DNA of 13,379 bases from assembly GCA_948844705.1 (NCBI GenBank), contig CAQNVT010000254.1:1-13379 (forward strand). The letters are read 5' to 3'. The notes below the pieces were generated by a model that saw only the letters and a list, made by a program, of their open reading frames with translations, made no database searches and was not told where the DNA came from. Positions 5,765-13,379 of the stretch are shown here, piece after piece. Position numbers and translations under genes: made by a program. Within the stretch, counting starts at the first letter, position 1, and every line of letters starts with the position of its first letter. This DNA is from an uncultured Dorea sp. GTDB taxonomy: Bacteria > Bacillota > Clostridia > Lachnospirales > Lachnospiraceae.

Positions 5765-8700
5765 CTGGCATTATATAGATAAGAAAATACTTTCCCTGAA
5801 TGAGGGGATCAATTTCTTTACCGGACATTCCGGAAGTGGAAAATCTACGGTGATTGACGCCCTGCAGATCGTTCTGTATGCCAATACAGACGGCCGCAGG
5901 TTCTTTAATAAGGCTGCGGCGGATGACTCGGACCGCACCCTGATCGAATACCTGAGAGGTATGGTAAATATCAGTGAGAACAACGAGTCACAGTATTTGA
6001 GAAATCAGAATTTTTCCAGTACGATCGTTCTGGAATTTCAAAATACGGTCACGATGGAGCGTCAGTGCGTGGGTGTTGTGTTTGACGTAGAAACGGCGAC
6101 AAATGAGATCAGCCGGCTGTTTTTCTGGCATATGGGCGGCCTCCTGGAGAACCGGTACCGCGCAGGAAAGAGGTGTCTTACGACAATGGAGTTAAGGGAA
6201 TACCTGCAGAGGAATTTTACCGCAGAGAGGTTTTACTGCGGGCCGAGTAACGAGAGATTCCGCAGGCAGTTGTATGACGTGTATCTGGGCGGGCTGGATG
6301 CGGAAAAATTTCCCCGCCTGTTTAAACGTGCCATCCCGTTTCGCATGAATATCAAGCTGGAGGATTTTGTAAAGGAATATATCTGTATGGAGCAGGATAT
6401 TCATATCGAGGATCTGCAGGAAAGCGTGATGCAGTACGGCCGGATGCAGAGCAAGATCGAAGAGACGCTTGCGGAGATCGAAAGGCTGGGCGCAATCCGA
6501 ACGGCATATGAGGAGTATCGGGAAGCAGGGAGAAATAAAGAGGCGTGCGATTATCAGATCAGACGTCTGGAAATGTTGCAGTCAGAGGCAAAAAGCCTGG
6601 AGCTTAAGGATAAGATCACGGAGCGTACGGATGCCATAAAGCAGCAGGAGGCGGTGCTTGACAGGCTGACCGGGGAGCAGGATATTTTGCAGAAGGAATA
6701 TGAGGAGCTGCTCGTGCGTATTGCGAACAGCGGGTATTCCGGCATGGAGCAGGAGCTTCAGGCGTTAAACGAGACGCTGGAGCGCTTAGAGGGCAGCAAA
6801 GCCAGATGGAAAAAGACGGCAGAGCGGTTAAGGGAATGGAAGAAAACGGACATTGCATCTAATCAGCTCATTTGGGATGTGGAGAAATTTGATGCCGGAA
6901 CGATAACGGAAGGGGAGCTCGAACGGCTTCAGGAGACTTTGAAAGAGCTCCATGAGGAGCTGGAGGAGGAACGACGGGAGGCAGACAGTGAGCTTCGGGC
7001 CTTAAAAAAGGAAGAGAAGGAAGCAAGAGAGGAGCTAAAGGAGCTGAGGCAGGGCAAAAAGGCCTATCCAAGAGAACTGGAGGAGGCAAGGTATGAGCTT
7101 CGGAACCGTCTCCGGGAACGATGCGGGACATTTGTAAATGTGCAGATTCTTGCCGACCTTCTGGATATCAGGGAGGAACGATGGAGAAACGCCATCGAGG
7201 GTTACCTTGGAGGAAACAAGCTTCTCCTTGTGGTAGAGCCGGAATATGCAAAGGATGCTATGGAAATCTATCAGGAAATGGATAAAAAGAAGTTCAGCCG
7301 CGCGGCAGTGTTAGATTCCGAGAAGGTGCTGGCAGAAAAGCATCCGGTGCGGGAAGGGTCACTGGCCGGGGAGATTATCGCCGGAGATGCCCATGTGCGT
7401 GCTTATATTGATTTCGTGCTGGGAAATGTTATGAAGTGCGAGAGCATCGACGAGCTTCGCAGGTGCCGGATCGGAGTTATGCCGGACTGCATGCTGTATC
7501 ATAATTTCCGTCTGCAGCACATGAATCCGGAAGATTATACGAGGCGCGCATACATCGGGGAAATGAGTATGCGCCAGCGTATCTTAAGGCTGGAGGAGCG
7601 GTGCCAGACGCTGCAGGAAAAGAGGCTTCCGCTTCAGGAGATGTTAGAGGAGATACGAAGGACAATGCAGCTTGAGATGCTCTCCCAGCCTGCGTCCGAC
7701 TATATGCAGCAGATAAGCGATATGGAGCAGATCCCGGGAAAGCTTCACAGGAAAAATTATTTGACGGAAAAGATGCAGAGGCTGAAGGAAGAAACCGTAG
7801 ACGCGCTGGAGAAGGAGAAGAGGGAGCTTGCCGCAAGGCAGTCGGAAAAGGCCGGGCAGATCGACCGGGAGCGAAAGGCAGTCTGGAGCAATCAGAATGA
7901 TATACAGAAGTTTAAGGAAGAGCTGGTTACAGTCGAAGGGCAGCTTAAGGATCAGCACATAGGCTTCGAGGAATTTAAGAAGAAAATTTCTGAGCCCGAG
8001 ATGTATGAGGCACAGTTTGTGCAGTATTTAAACAGCCGGCGCTCCGAGAACTATGATTATTTACGCCGCCAGAAGCTTTCTGAGAGCTATCCCCTTAAGG
8101 AAGCTGAGGATGCAAAATATCAGAGGCTTATCAATATCCGGAGCGAATATATCCGTAATTATCCGGACCGTTCATTTTCCACGGTAATCAAGGATAACGA
8201 ACCCTATGATAAGCTGACGGAGAGCCTTCAGTGCGACAAGCTTAACACCTACCGGGAGACGGCCAGGGAACAGGCGCAGTCGGCGGTGGAGCATTTTAAG
8301 GATGACTTTATCTTTAAGATCCGAAGCGCCATAAGGGAGGCCTATCAGCGCAGAGACGAGCTGAACCGGGTTATCAGCGGGATGGATTTCGGCAAGGATA
8401 AATATCAGTTCGTTATTACAAGAAATAAAGGCGCGGACGGAAAATATTATAAAATGTTCATGGATGATTCCCTGAACATTCAGCCGTCCCAGCTTACAAA
8501 CCACATGGATAACCAGCTTAATATGTTTACGATGGAGCATGAGGATCAGTACGGGGAAATGATGAATGAGCTTATCAGCATCTTTATTCCGCCGGAGGAT
8601 GCCACGAAGGAAGAGCTTGACGAGGCGAAGCGCAATATGGATAAGTATGCGGATTACAGAACCTATCTTTCCTTCGATATGCAGCAGATCGTAAAGGGAG

Positions 8701-9089
8701 AAAAGGATATGACCATCGGCCTTGGAAAAATGATCAAGAAGAATTCCGGCGGTGAAGGGCAGAATCCGCTGTACGTCGCTCTCCTTGCAAGCTTTGCGCA
8801 GATTTACCGGATCAATCTGTCGCCGAAGCTTAAGCGGTCGCCTACGATCCGCCTGGTGGTGCTCGACGAAGCATTTTCCAAAATGGATGCAGAGAAGGTG
8901 GCAAGCTGTATTTCCCTGATCAGAGGGCTTGGCTTCCAGGCGATCATCAGCGCCACAAACGACAAGATACAGAATTATCTGGAAAATGTAGACAAGACCT
9001 TTGTATATGCGAATCCGAATAAGAAGCACATTTCCATTCAGGAATTTGAGAAGGTAGAATTTGACCGGCTTACGGAGGAAGAGGAGTAA
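5715..9089 (+). CDS. jetC: Wadjet motor subunit JetC (SMC/MukB-like ATPase)
   Basis: Taking the TTG start, this is a 1124-aa SMC-like ATPase, the loop-extruding motor of Wadjet. Walker A is GHSGSGKST (residues 37-45), the ABC signature is SGGEGQ (1011-1016), Walker B is LVVLDE (1047-1052), and the D-loop is SKMD (1055-1058), so both head halves are intact. Long E/K/R-rich coiled coils (about 230-460 and 620-760) flank a hinge-like region (about 465-610, starting RERCGTFVNVQILADLL). Two heads with JetA and JetB form the dimeric complex that reels DNA and, on small circles, presents it to JetD for cutting. The gene overlaps jetB by 50 bp and ends 5 bp before jetD. Confidence 0.9.
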   Translation: MEKKQAFRALSKICLNNWHYIDKKILSLNEGINFFTGHSGSGKSTVIDALQIVLYANTDGRRFFNKAAADDSDRTLIEYLRGMVNISENNESQYLRNQNFSSTIVLEFQNTVTMERQCVGVVFDVETATNEISRLFFWHMGGLLENRYRAGKRCLTTMELREYLQRNFTAERFYCGPSNERFRRQLYDVYLGGLDAEKFPRLFKRAIPFRMNIKLEDFVKEYICMEQDIHIEDLQESVMQYGRMQSKIEETLAEIERLGAIRTAYEEYREAGRNKEACDYQIRRLEMLQSEAKSLELKDKITERTDAIKQQEAVLDRLTGEQDILQKEYEELLVRIANSGYSGMEQELQALNETLERLEGSKARWKKTAERLREWKKTDIASNQLIWDVEKFDAGTITEGELERLQETLKELHEELEEERREADSELRALKKEEKEAREELKELRQGKKAYPRELEEARYELRNRLRERCGTFVNVQILADLLDIREERWRNAIEGYLGGNKLLLVVEPEYAKDAMEIYQEMDKKKFSRAAVLDSEKVLAEKHPVREGSLAGEIIAGDAHVRAYIDFVLGNVMKCESIDELRRCRIGVMPDCMLYHNFRLQHMNPEDYTRRAYIGEMSMRQRILRLEERCQTLQEKRLPLQEMLEEIRRTMQLEMLSQPASDYMQQISDMEQIPGKLHRKNYLTEKMQRLKEETVDALEKEKRELAARQSEKAGQIDRERKAVWSNQNDIQKFKEELVTVEGQLKDQHIGFEEFKKKISEPEMYEAQFVQYLNSRRSENYDYLRRQKLSESYPLKEAEDAKYQRLINIRSEYIRNYPDRSFSTVIKDNEPYDKLTESLQCDKLNTYRETAREQAQSAVEHFKDDFIFKIRSAIREAYQRRDELNRVISGMDFGKDKYQFVITRNKGADGKYYKMFMDDSLNIQPSQLTNHMDNQLNMFTMEHEDQYGEMMNELISIFIPPEDATKEELDEAKRNMDKYADYRTYLSFDMQQIVKGEKDMTIGLGKMIKKNSGGEGQNPLYVALLASFAQIYRINLSPKLKRSPTIRLVVLDEAFSKMDAEKVASCISLIRGLGFQAIISATNDKIQNYLENVDKTFVYANPNKKHISIQEFEKVEFDRLTEEEE

Positions 9090-9094
9090 GCAGC

Positions 9095-10285
9095 ATGTAT
9101 CTCGTAAAAAAGATTATTGACAAATGTGAGAAAAGCGCCTCCGACTGGCGGGAGGGTGCGTCGGGCGGACGCACGATGAGGATAGAGCAGGCAGACTATG
9201 ATAAAGAGGGGAAGTCGGCAGTCATTGGTGAGGTGCTGAGGCTTGAGGAACAGGGGCTTTTTACCAGGGTAAAGTGGCTTATCCGCGGAAGCGACGCGGA
9301 GCGGGTTTCCTACCTGGTAGAGGATTTACCGAGGTTTTATGAGCTCTGGCGGCTTGAACAGCCGGAGTTTGTACCCAAACAGGAGAAAATCCTTGTGTTT
9401 CAGAAACAGATCCGGAAGGAATTGGAGGAAGGATTTCATAAGGGCTGGATCGCGGATTATTACAGATGGATGCAGGGCAGGCTTGAACGAGGGGAGCTTC
9501 CCAGGGATCTGGAAAAGCTTAAGATATATATCCCGTCGCTTCGCGGGATCGACAGTTTGGAGGAGCCGGTATTTAAGCGGATATTCAGCAAAAAATGGCT
9601 CGGAAATTCCAAGGTCTTTGAAAACGAAGCCGAGAATCATATCATTACTCTTGCCAGAACCTACTGCCAGGAAATCGACGAGGGGATGGACGGCAAGACG
9701 GTTCTGTCCCAGCTCTATATCGAGGAATATGCTCAGGAGCTGGCGGTAAAGGGACCGCTTAAGATAGTTCTTTCCGGGAGGAGCATAGATTTATCGGCAT
9801 TTATTTATGGTACGGTGCTTAACAGCGAGACATTGAAGCATTGTGTTCTTTGTGAGGAGCAGACGGAGATCCGGCGTGTGATTACCATTGAAAATAAGGC
9901 AAATTTTGTATCGGCAGCATATGAGCCGCATACATTGTATGTTTTCAGTCATGGATATTTCTCTCCAAAGGAGCGGGAATTTTTGATAAAGCTCAGAGAG
10001 ATCCTTAAAAAAGGCAGGCATGTGGAATACTATCACAGCGGGGACCTGGACTACGGAGGGATACGGATCTTTGAGTATATAAGGAAGAGGATATTTCCGG
10101 ATGTGAAGCCCCTTTATATGAATGCGGATATTCTTGAACAATATAAAATGTATACGGAAAGGATCGGGGAGAGCACAAAACAGAAGCTTGCGGATATGGA
10201 GGTGTCGGAGGAAATGTCTGCTCTTAAAGAAAAAATTCTGGAGAGCGGGTGTGTGCTTGAGCAGGAGATCATATTTACAGTGTAA
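9095..10285 (+). CDS. jetD: Wadjet nuclease JetD (Toprim, topoisomerase VI-like, DUF2220)
   Basis: This 396-aa protein is the effector that cleaves circular DNA after JetABC extrusion. The N-terminal half is the arm-like region (RVKWLIRGSDAERVSYL). The C-terminal half is a Toprim fold like that of topoisomerase VI subunit A, with the conserved glutamate in ITIENKANF (E266, N267) and the acidic pair in HSGDLDYGGIRI (D317, D319). These correspond to the metal-binding residues needed for cleavage, so the enzyme should be active. The start ATG is 5 bp after jetC, with GGAG upstream at the end of the jetC frame. A perfect GTGCGTC/GACGCAC hairpin (9156-9174) lies in the coding start. Confidence 0.88.
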   Translation: MYLVKKIIDKCEKSASDWREGASGGRTMRIEQADYDKEGKSAVIGEVLRLEEQGLFTRVKWLIRGSDAERVSYLVEDLPRFYELWRLEQPEFVPKQEKILVFQKQIRKELEEGFHKGWIADYYRWMQGRLERGELPRDLEKLKIYIPSLRGIDSLEEPVFKRIFSKKWLGNSKVFENEAENHIITLARTYCQEIDEGMDGKTVLSQLYIEEYAQELAVKGPLKIVLSGRSIDLSAFIYGTVLNSETLKHCVLCEEQTEIRRVITIENKANFVSAAYEPHTLYVFSHGYFSPKEREFLIKLREILKKGRHVEYYHSGDLDYGGIRIFEYIRKRIFPDVKPLYMNADILEQYKMYTERIGESTKQKLADMEVSEEMSALKEKILESGCVLEQEIIFTV

Positions 10286-10302
10286 GGGACGGGAAGGAAA
10301 AT

Positions 10303-11625
10303 ATGGAGAAAAGAACAGAAAAATATACAGAAAATCTGGCCGGGCTTATCAGGAAGGAGACGATATCTTCTTTTGAGAAGCACCCGGATATTACGAAATT
10401 CAGAGAATTTCATGAGATATTGAAGGAAACATTTCCAAATGTCTTCCGAGTATGCGAATGTGAAGATTTTGAGGGGAGTCTTCTTCTTAGATGGAAGGGA
10501 AGCGGGGCAGATAAGCTTCCGGTTATGTTCATGAATCATCATGATGTCGTGGAGGCGCCGGGGAAGTGGAAGCACGAGCCGTTTTCAGGCGATGTGGCAG
10601 ACGGGAGGCTCTGGGGCCGCGGTACGCTGGATACGAAGTGCGGCCTGTGGGCAATGCTGCAGGCGGCAGATGAGCTTATGGAGGAAGGCTATGTCCCGGA
10701 CCAGGATATTTACTTTGAATCGGCATGTACGGAGGAGACGACGGGAAGGGGGGCCGCTTTGATCTCGAAGACTCTGGAAAAGCGGGGAATCAGGCTTGAG
10801 ATGCTCTTTGACGAAGGGGGAATGATCCTGCATGAGCCAATCGGCGGGGTTGACGGAACCTTTGCCATGGTCGGAATGGGGGAAAAGGGCAACTGCATTC
10901 TTAAGTTTACGGCCAGGTCCGCAGGCGGACATGCATCCACGCCGGGGAAAAATACGCCTCTGGTCAGACTGGGAGCCTTTATGGCGGAGGTGGATAAGAA
11001 ATGTCCCTTTAAGAGCCAGATCAATCCTGTAGTGAAGGAAATGTTTAAGCGGTTTGCTCCGTATATGGGCGGAACCGGCATAGTCGTGGGGCATACGGAG
11101 GTGTTTGGCGGCCTTCTTAAGGCAGTCATGCCGGAAATTTCGCCGGCCGCGGGTGCAATGCTCAGGACGACATTAGCATTTACTATGGCGCGGGCCTCCG
11201 AAGGGAGAAACGTGCTTCCCGAAGAGGCGTGGGTGATTGGGGATATGCGGTTTTCCCATCATCAGAGAGAAAAAGCATCGATTGCGGCAATTAAACCTGT
11301 TGCGGATAAATATGGCATTGAGATAGAAATTGTGGAGCATGGTATTAACTCCGGAATGGCAGATTATAACAGCAAGGGCTTCCGGCTTATAGAAAAGGCA
11401 GTGAAAACAGTATGCCCCGAGGTGGATGCGGCAGTGCCTTATATCATGACGGGAGCCTCGGATTCCCGGTTCTTTGGCCGGATATGCAAGAATTGTTTCC
11501 GGTTTTTGCCGTTCAAGATTGATGAGCAGCAGTTCGGCAGTATCCATGGCCTGAATGAAAATATCAGCATTGACACGCTGGTTCCTGCGGTGGATTATTA
11601 CAAATATATGATGAAGGAGACGTAG
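10303..11625 (+). CDS. M20-family metallopeptidase (carboxypeptidase-like)
   Basis: This 440-aa enzyme carries the dizinc M20 motifs: H79-x-D81 in MNHHDVVEAP, the bridging aspartate D110 in GRGTLDTK, the catalytic pair E144-E145 in ACTEETTG, and the late histidine H415 in SIHGLNEN. KWKHEPFSGDVADGRLWGRG is typical of the carboxypeptidase CPS1/PM20D branch. The dimerisation domain shows GGHASTPGKNTP. It probably hydrolyses small peptides or N-acyl amino acids in the cytoplasm (no signal peptide). It starts 17 bp after jetD with a purine-rich GGAAGG site. The carrier gene begins 3 bp after its stop, suggesting one substrate pathway. No promoter better than a weak TTGAGC/TGTAAG pair is seen before it. 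Confidence 0.88.
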   Translation: MEKRTEKYTENLAGLIRKETISSFEKHPDITKFREFHEILKETFPNVFRVCECEDFEGSLLLRWKGSGADKLPVMFMNHHDVVEAPGKWKHEPFSGDVADGRLWGRGTLDTKCGLWAMLQAADELMEEGYVPDQDIYFESACTEETTGRGAALISKTLEKRGIRLEMLFDEGGMILHEPIGGVDGTFAMVGMGEKGNCILKFTARSAGGHASTPGKNTPLVRLGAFMAEVDKKCPFKSQINPVVKEMFKRFAPYMGGTGIVVGHTEVFGGLLKAVMPEISPAAGAMLRTTLAFTMARASEGRNVLPEEAWVIGDMRFSHHQREKASIAAIKPVADKYGIEIEIVEHGINSGMADYNSKGFRLIEKAVKTVCPEVDAAVPYIMTGASDSRFFGRICKNCFRFLPFKIDEQQFGSIHGLNENISIDTLVPAVDYYKYMMKET

Positions 11626-11628
11626 CTT

Positions 11629-13038
11629 ATGGGTGCCTCAGAGAAGAAAAGCAAGGGACTGGATATCAGTGTGAAATCATTTATTACAGCAATTTTGATT
11701 ATTTTTACGCTGATGGTTCTGACTTATATTCTTACATTTGTGATTCCGGGAGGCGAGTATGCCCGTATTGCAGATGAAAACGGAAATATGATCATAGATC
11801 CGGACGGACAGTTTACCAGTATCAAGGGCGGAATCCCTTTCTTTAAATGGCTGCTGTCACCGTTTCTTGTGCTGGCGGCAGACGGCGGCGGGACAATTAT
11901 TGCGGTTATTGCATTTTTGCTGATTGTAGGAGGCGCTTTTAACTGCCTGGACAAATGCGGTCTTATGGGATATATGCTTCAGAAGATCGTGCATAAATAC
12001 GGCGGAGTAAGATACAGGCTCATGAGTGTTATTGTTCTTTTCTTCATGCTTCTTGGCTCCTTTATCGGCTCCTTTGAGGAATGCGTGCCTCTTGTACCGA
12101 TCGTGGTCGCGCTCTCCGTCAGTCTGGGATGGGATACACTGACCGGAATGGGAATGAGTATCCTGGCGGTAAGCTGCGGATTTGCGGCCGGTATCTGCAA
12201 TCCCTTTACCGTCGGCGTGGCGCAGGGACTGGCAGGGCTTCCAATGTTTTCTGGAGCCTGGCTTCGGGCGGTCGCTTTTGTCCTGATCTATCTGCTGCTT
12301 ATGCTGTTTCTTAGAAGTCACGCAAAAAAGGTGGAAAAACCGATTACGGCCGACCGGAATGAGATATTTGAAAAGCAGGCGCATATGGACAGGGGACTTC
12401 TGTGCTTTGGGGGAATCCTGGGCGTGGGCATCGTGCTCGTACTGTCTTCCGGTTTTCTTACCTTCCTTCAGGATTATACAATGATCATTGTAGCGGTAAT
12501 GTTCCTCGTGGCAGGCATAACCGCACCTTTCCTGTGCAATATGAGAGGGAAGGCACTCGCCTCCTGCTTTGGCGCGGGAAGTGCAAGCATCTGTCCGGCT
12601 ATACTGATGATTCTGATGGCAAGCTCCATCAAATATACGATGGTAGAGGCAAAGGTACTGGATACCGTGCTTCACGGCGCGGTCGTAATGGCGGAGGGCT
12701 TCCCGAAATGGGCGGTGATCATGTTCATTTATCTCATTGTGCTGGTGATGAATTTTTTTATCGGATCAGGATCCGCCAAGGCATTTCTTCTTATACCGCT
12801 GATCGTACCGATTGCCCAGATTTTCGGGATCTCATCCCAGCTTTGCATTATGGCATTTGCTTTCGGTGATGGTTTTTCCAATGTGTTCTACCCGACGAAC
12901 CCCGTGCTTCTTATCTCTCTTGGCCTGGCAGACGTAAGCTACGGGAAATGGGTTAAGTGGAGCATTAAATTCCAGGCGCTTAATCTGGCGCTTACAGTGT
13001 TGATCCTGCTGGCGGGACTTGCGGTTGGATATTGTTAG
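11629..13038 (+). CDS. YfcC/DcuC-type membrane carrier
   Basis: This 469-aa integral membrane protein has roughly 11-12 hydrophobic segments. The first lies at about 18-39 (FITAILIIFTLMVLTYILTFVIP) and is followed by GGEY. The signature SCGFAAGICNPFT (182-194) and VAQGLAGLPMFSG identify the YfcC branch of the PF03606 (C4-dicarboxylate anaerobic carrier, DcuC-like) family. A late GSGSAKAF and NPVLLISLGLADVSYGKW are also typical. YfcC substrates are not well established. The tight link to the M20 peptidase suggests uptake of peptides or acyl amino acids, as in AbgT/AbgAB, but this is inference. AGGAG lies before the ATG in the end of the peptidase gene. Confidence 0.85.
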   Translation: MGASEKKSKGLDISVKSFITAILIIFTLMVLTYILTFVIPGGEYARIADENGNMIIDPDGQFTSIKGGIPFFKWLLSPFLVLAADGGGTIIAVIAFLLIVGGAFNCLDKCGLMGYMLQKIVHKYGGVRYRLMSVIVLFFMLLGSFIGSFEECVPLVPIVVALSVSLGWDTLTGMGMSILAVSCGFAAGICNPFTVGVAQGLAGLPMFSGAWLRAVAFVLIYLLLMLFLRSHAKKVEKPITADRNEIFEKQAHMDRGLLCFGGILGVGIVLVLSSGFLTFLQDYTMIIVAVMFLVAGITAPFLCNMRGKALASCFGAGSASICPAILMILMASSIKYTMVEAKVLDTVLHGAVVMAEGFPKWAVIMFIYLIVLVMNFFIGSGSAKAFLLIPLIVPIAQIFGISSQLCIMAFAFGDGFSNVFYPTNPVLLISLGLADVSYGKWVKWSIKFQALNLALTVLILLAGLAVGYC

Positions 13039-13134
13039 AATAATAAGTTTTTCGATATTATGCCGTAAAAAATGCAAAGTATAAAAGAAAAAATTAGTAA
13101 ATAGAAACAAAAATAAAAAAGTGAAAAAAAGTAC
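13039..13134. other. A-rich spacer without a visible terminator
   Basis: Between the carrier stop and the tRNA promoter the plus strand is strongly A-rich. I find no G+C-rich hairpin followed by a T run in either direction, so no intrinsic terminator for the carrier transcript can be pointed out. No reading frame with a ribosome site is seen. Confidence 0.5.
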
Positions 13135-13162
13135 TTGATTTTTAAAATATTTCCGGTATAAT
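13135..13162 (+). promoter_or_regulatory. Promoter of tRNA-Gln
   Basis: -35 TTGATT (13135-13140) and perfect -10 TATAAT (13157-13162) are separated by 16 bp. The start point falls at about 13168-13170, giving a leader of roughly 28 nt before the mature tRNA. Confidence 0.65.
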
Positions 13163-13171
13163 AATATATGT

Positions 13172-13190
13172 TCGCTGGACAACCCAGCGA
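13172..13190 (+). other. Hairpin in the pre-tRNA leader
   Basis: TCGCTGG (13172-13178) and CCAGCGA (13184-13190) form a perfect 7-bp stem with a 5-nt loop between the promoter and the tRNA. It would be at the 5' end of the primary transcript and removed by RNase P. It is not followed by a T run, so it is not a terminator. Confidence 0.5.
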
Positions 13191-13196
13191 TAGTGA

Positions 13197-13267
13197 TGCG
13201 GATTGGTGTAACGGCAGCACAGCAGACTCTGACTCTGTTAGTAGAGGTTCAAATCCTCTATCCGTAG
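13197..13267 (+). tRNA. tRNA-Gln (anticodon CUG)
   Basis: The 71-nt cloverleaf is complete. The acceptor TGCGGAT pairs with ATCCGTA (one G-T wobble), with G as discriminator. The anticodon stem GCAGA/TCTGT holds the loop CTCTGAC with anticodon CTG, and the T arm is AGAGG-TTCAAAT-CCTCT. The D stem has GTG/CAC pairs. The variable loop is 4 nt. No CCA is encoded after the discriminator. tRNA genes are common attachment sites, and this one sits at the edge of an accessory cluster. Confidence 0.92.
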
Positions 13268-13299
13268 TCCTTGGCAGGGGCGCCGGATGTTATTATGTA

Positions 13300-13379
13300 T
13301 TGTATGATAAGATGTTTAAAAGTGTACTAACAAGTAAAGAAGCAAGAGATTATTTAGCAGGATTAATAAGTGATATAAC
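13300..13379 (+). CDS. Start of an Rpn/PD-(D/E)XK-like nuclease gene (partial, runs off window)
   Basis: The frame reads LYDKMFKSVLTSKEARDYL then AGLISDI to the window end. DKMFKSVL followed by a KEARDYL helix resembles the N-terminus of Rpn-type recombination-promoting nuclease/transposase-like proteins common in clostridia. The start is uncertain: TTG at 13300 or ATG at 13312, neither with a convincing ribosome site, and the frame stays open back through the tRNA 3' half. It could be a 5'-truncated gene next to the tRNA. Only about 27 residues are visible. Confidence 0.45.
   Translation, partial: MYDKMFKSVLTSKEARDYLAGLISDI

Noticed and set aside
8172..9029. Long minus-strand open frame opposite the jetC 3' end
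   Set aside because: It is a shadow of jetC codon usage, without ribosome site or recognisable domain; the plus strand carries the ABC signature and Walker B here.
9156..9174. GTGCGTC/GACGCAC hairpin near the jetD start as a regulatory element
   Set aside because: It lies within the coding sequence of jetD and encodes an ordinary Gly/Ser/Arg stretch; no T run and no sign of function.
10250..10290. Promoter TTGAGC-18 bp-TGTAAG before the peptidase
   Set aside because: Both boxes are poor and the sequence encodes the jetD C-terminus; kept only as a remote possibility.
11857..12675. Long minus-strand open frame opposite the carrier gene
   Set aside because: Composition is low-complexity (H/K/Q-rich), as expected from reading a membrane protein gene backwards, and there is no start signal.
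13053..13134. Terminator after the carrier gene
   Set aside because: The A-rich stretch has no stable G+C stem followed by T on either strand.
1..13379. CRISPR array or other regular long repeat
   Set aside because: No repeated units of 20 bases or more with regular spacing were seen.

Overview
The window looks like an accessory region of a low-to-moderate GC Firmicutes chromosome, most likely a gut-type clostridium (Lachnospiraceae-like). This is inferred from AGGAGG ribosome sites, sigma-A type promoters, the character of the proteins and the tRNA-Gln; no rRNA or core marker gene is present to fix the taxon.

Left part (1-1029): the 3' end of an ISL3-type insertion sequence enters from the left and ends at about 140, inside a minus-strand MerR-family regulator. 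Only the DNA-binding N-terminus of the regulator survives, but its 19-bp-spacer MerR-type promoter is intact. Next come a short triplicated GTATT motif, a probable frameshifted remnant of a small membrane protein, and a complete minus-strand 83-aa protein resembling the C-terminal domain of FakA/DAK2-like kinases. A GGAAC/GTTCC repeat cluster lies between the divergent promoters of this small gene and the next gene.

Middle (1030-3745): two non-homologous ATPases follow in tandem, each with a Walker motor and a PD-(D/E)XK-like C-terminus. The first (AAA_14/DUF4143 type) has its own promoter. The second (archaeal-type ATPase/DUF234) has a strong promoter whose start point lies inside a perfect 11-bp inverted repeat.

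Core (3762-10285): a complete, apparently intact four-gene Wadjet locus, jetA-jetB-jetC-jetD. JetA and JetB are kleisin/KITE-like subunits, JetC is an SMC-like ATPase, and JetD is a Toprim/topoisomerase VI-like nuclease. Wadjet recognises and cleaves foreign circular plasmids by DNA loop extrusion. The genes overlap or are separated by a few bases, and jetC uses a TTG start 50 bp inside jetB. The DUF234-type ATPase ends only 16 bp before jetA, so it appears to be the first gene of the same transcript.

Right part (10303-13379): 17 bp after jetD come an M20 metallopeptidase and, 3 bp later, a YfcC/DcuC-type membrane carrier, probably an uptake-and-hydrolysis pair. An A-rich intergenic region follows, then a promoter, a leader hairpin, tRNA-Gln(CUG) and the start of an Rpn/PD-(D/E)XK-like nuclease gene that runs off the window. 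From 2351 to 13038 no intergenic gap exceeds 17 bp, so a defence operon and a metabolic pair may share transcription. I did not find a wholly unknown system. The most unusual points are the operon-level link of a DUF234 ATPase to Wadjet, the palindrome at its promoter, and the fusion of this unit to the peptidase/carrier pair.
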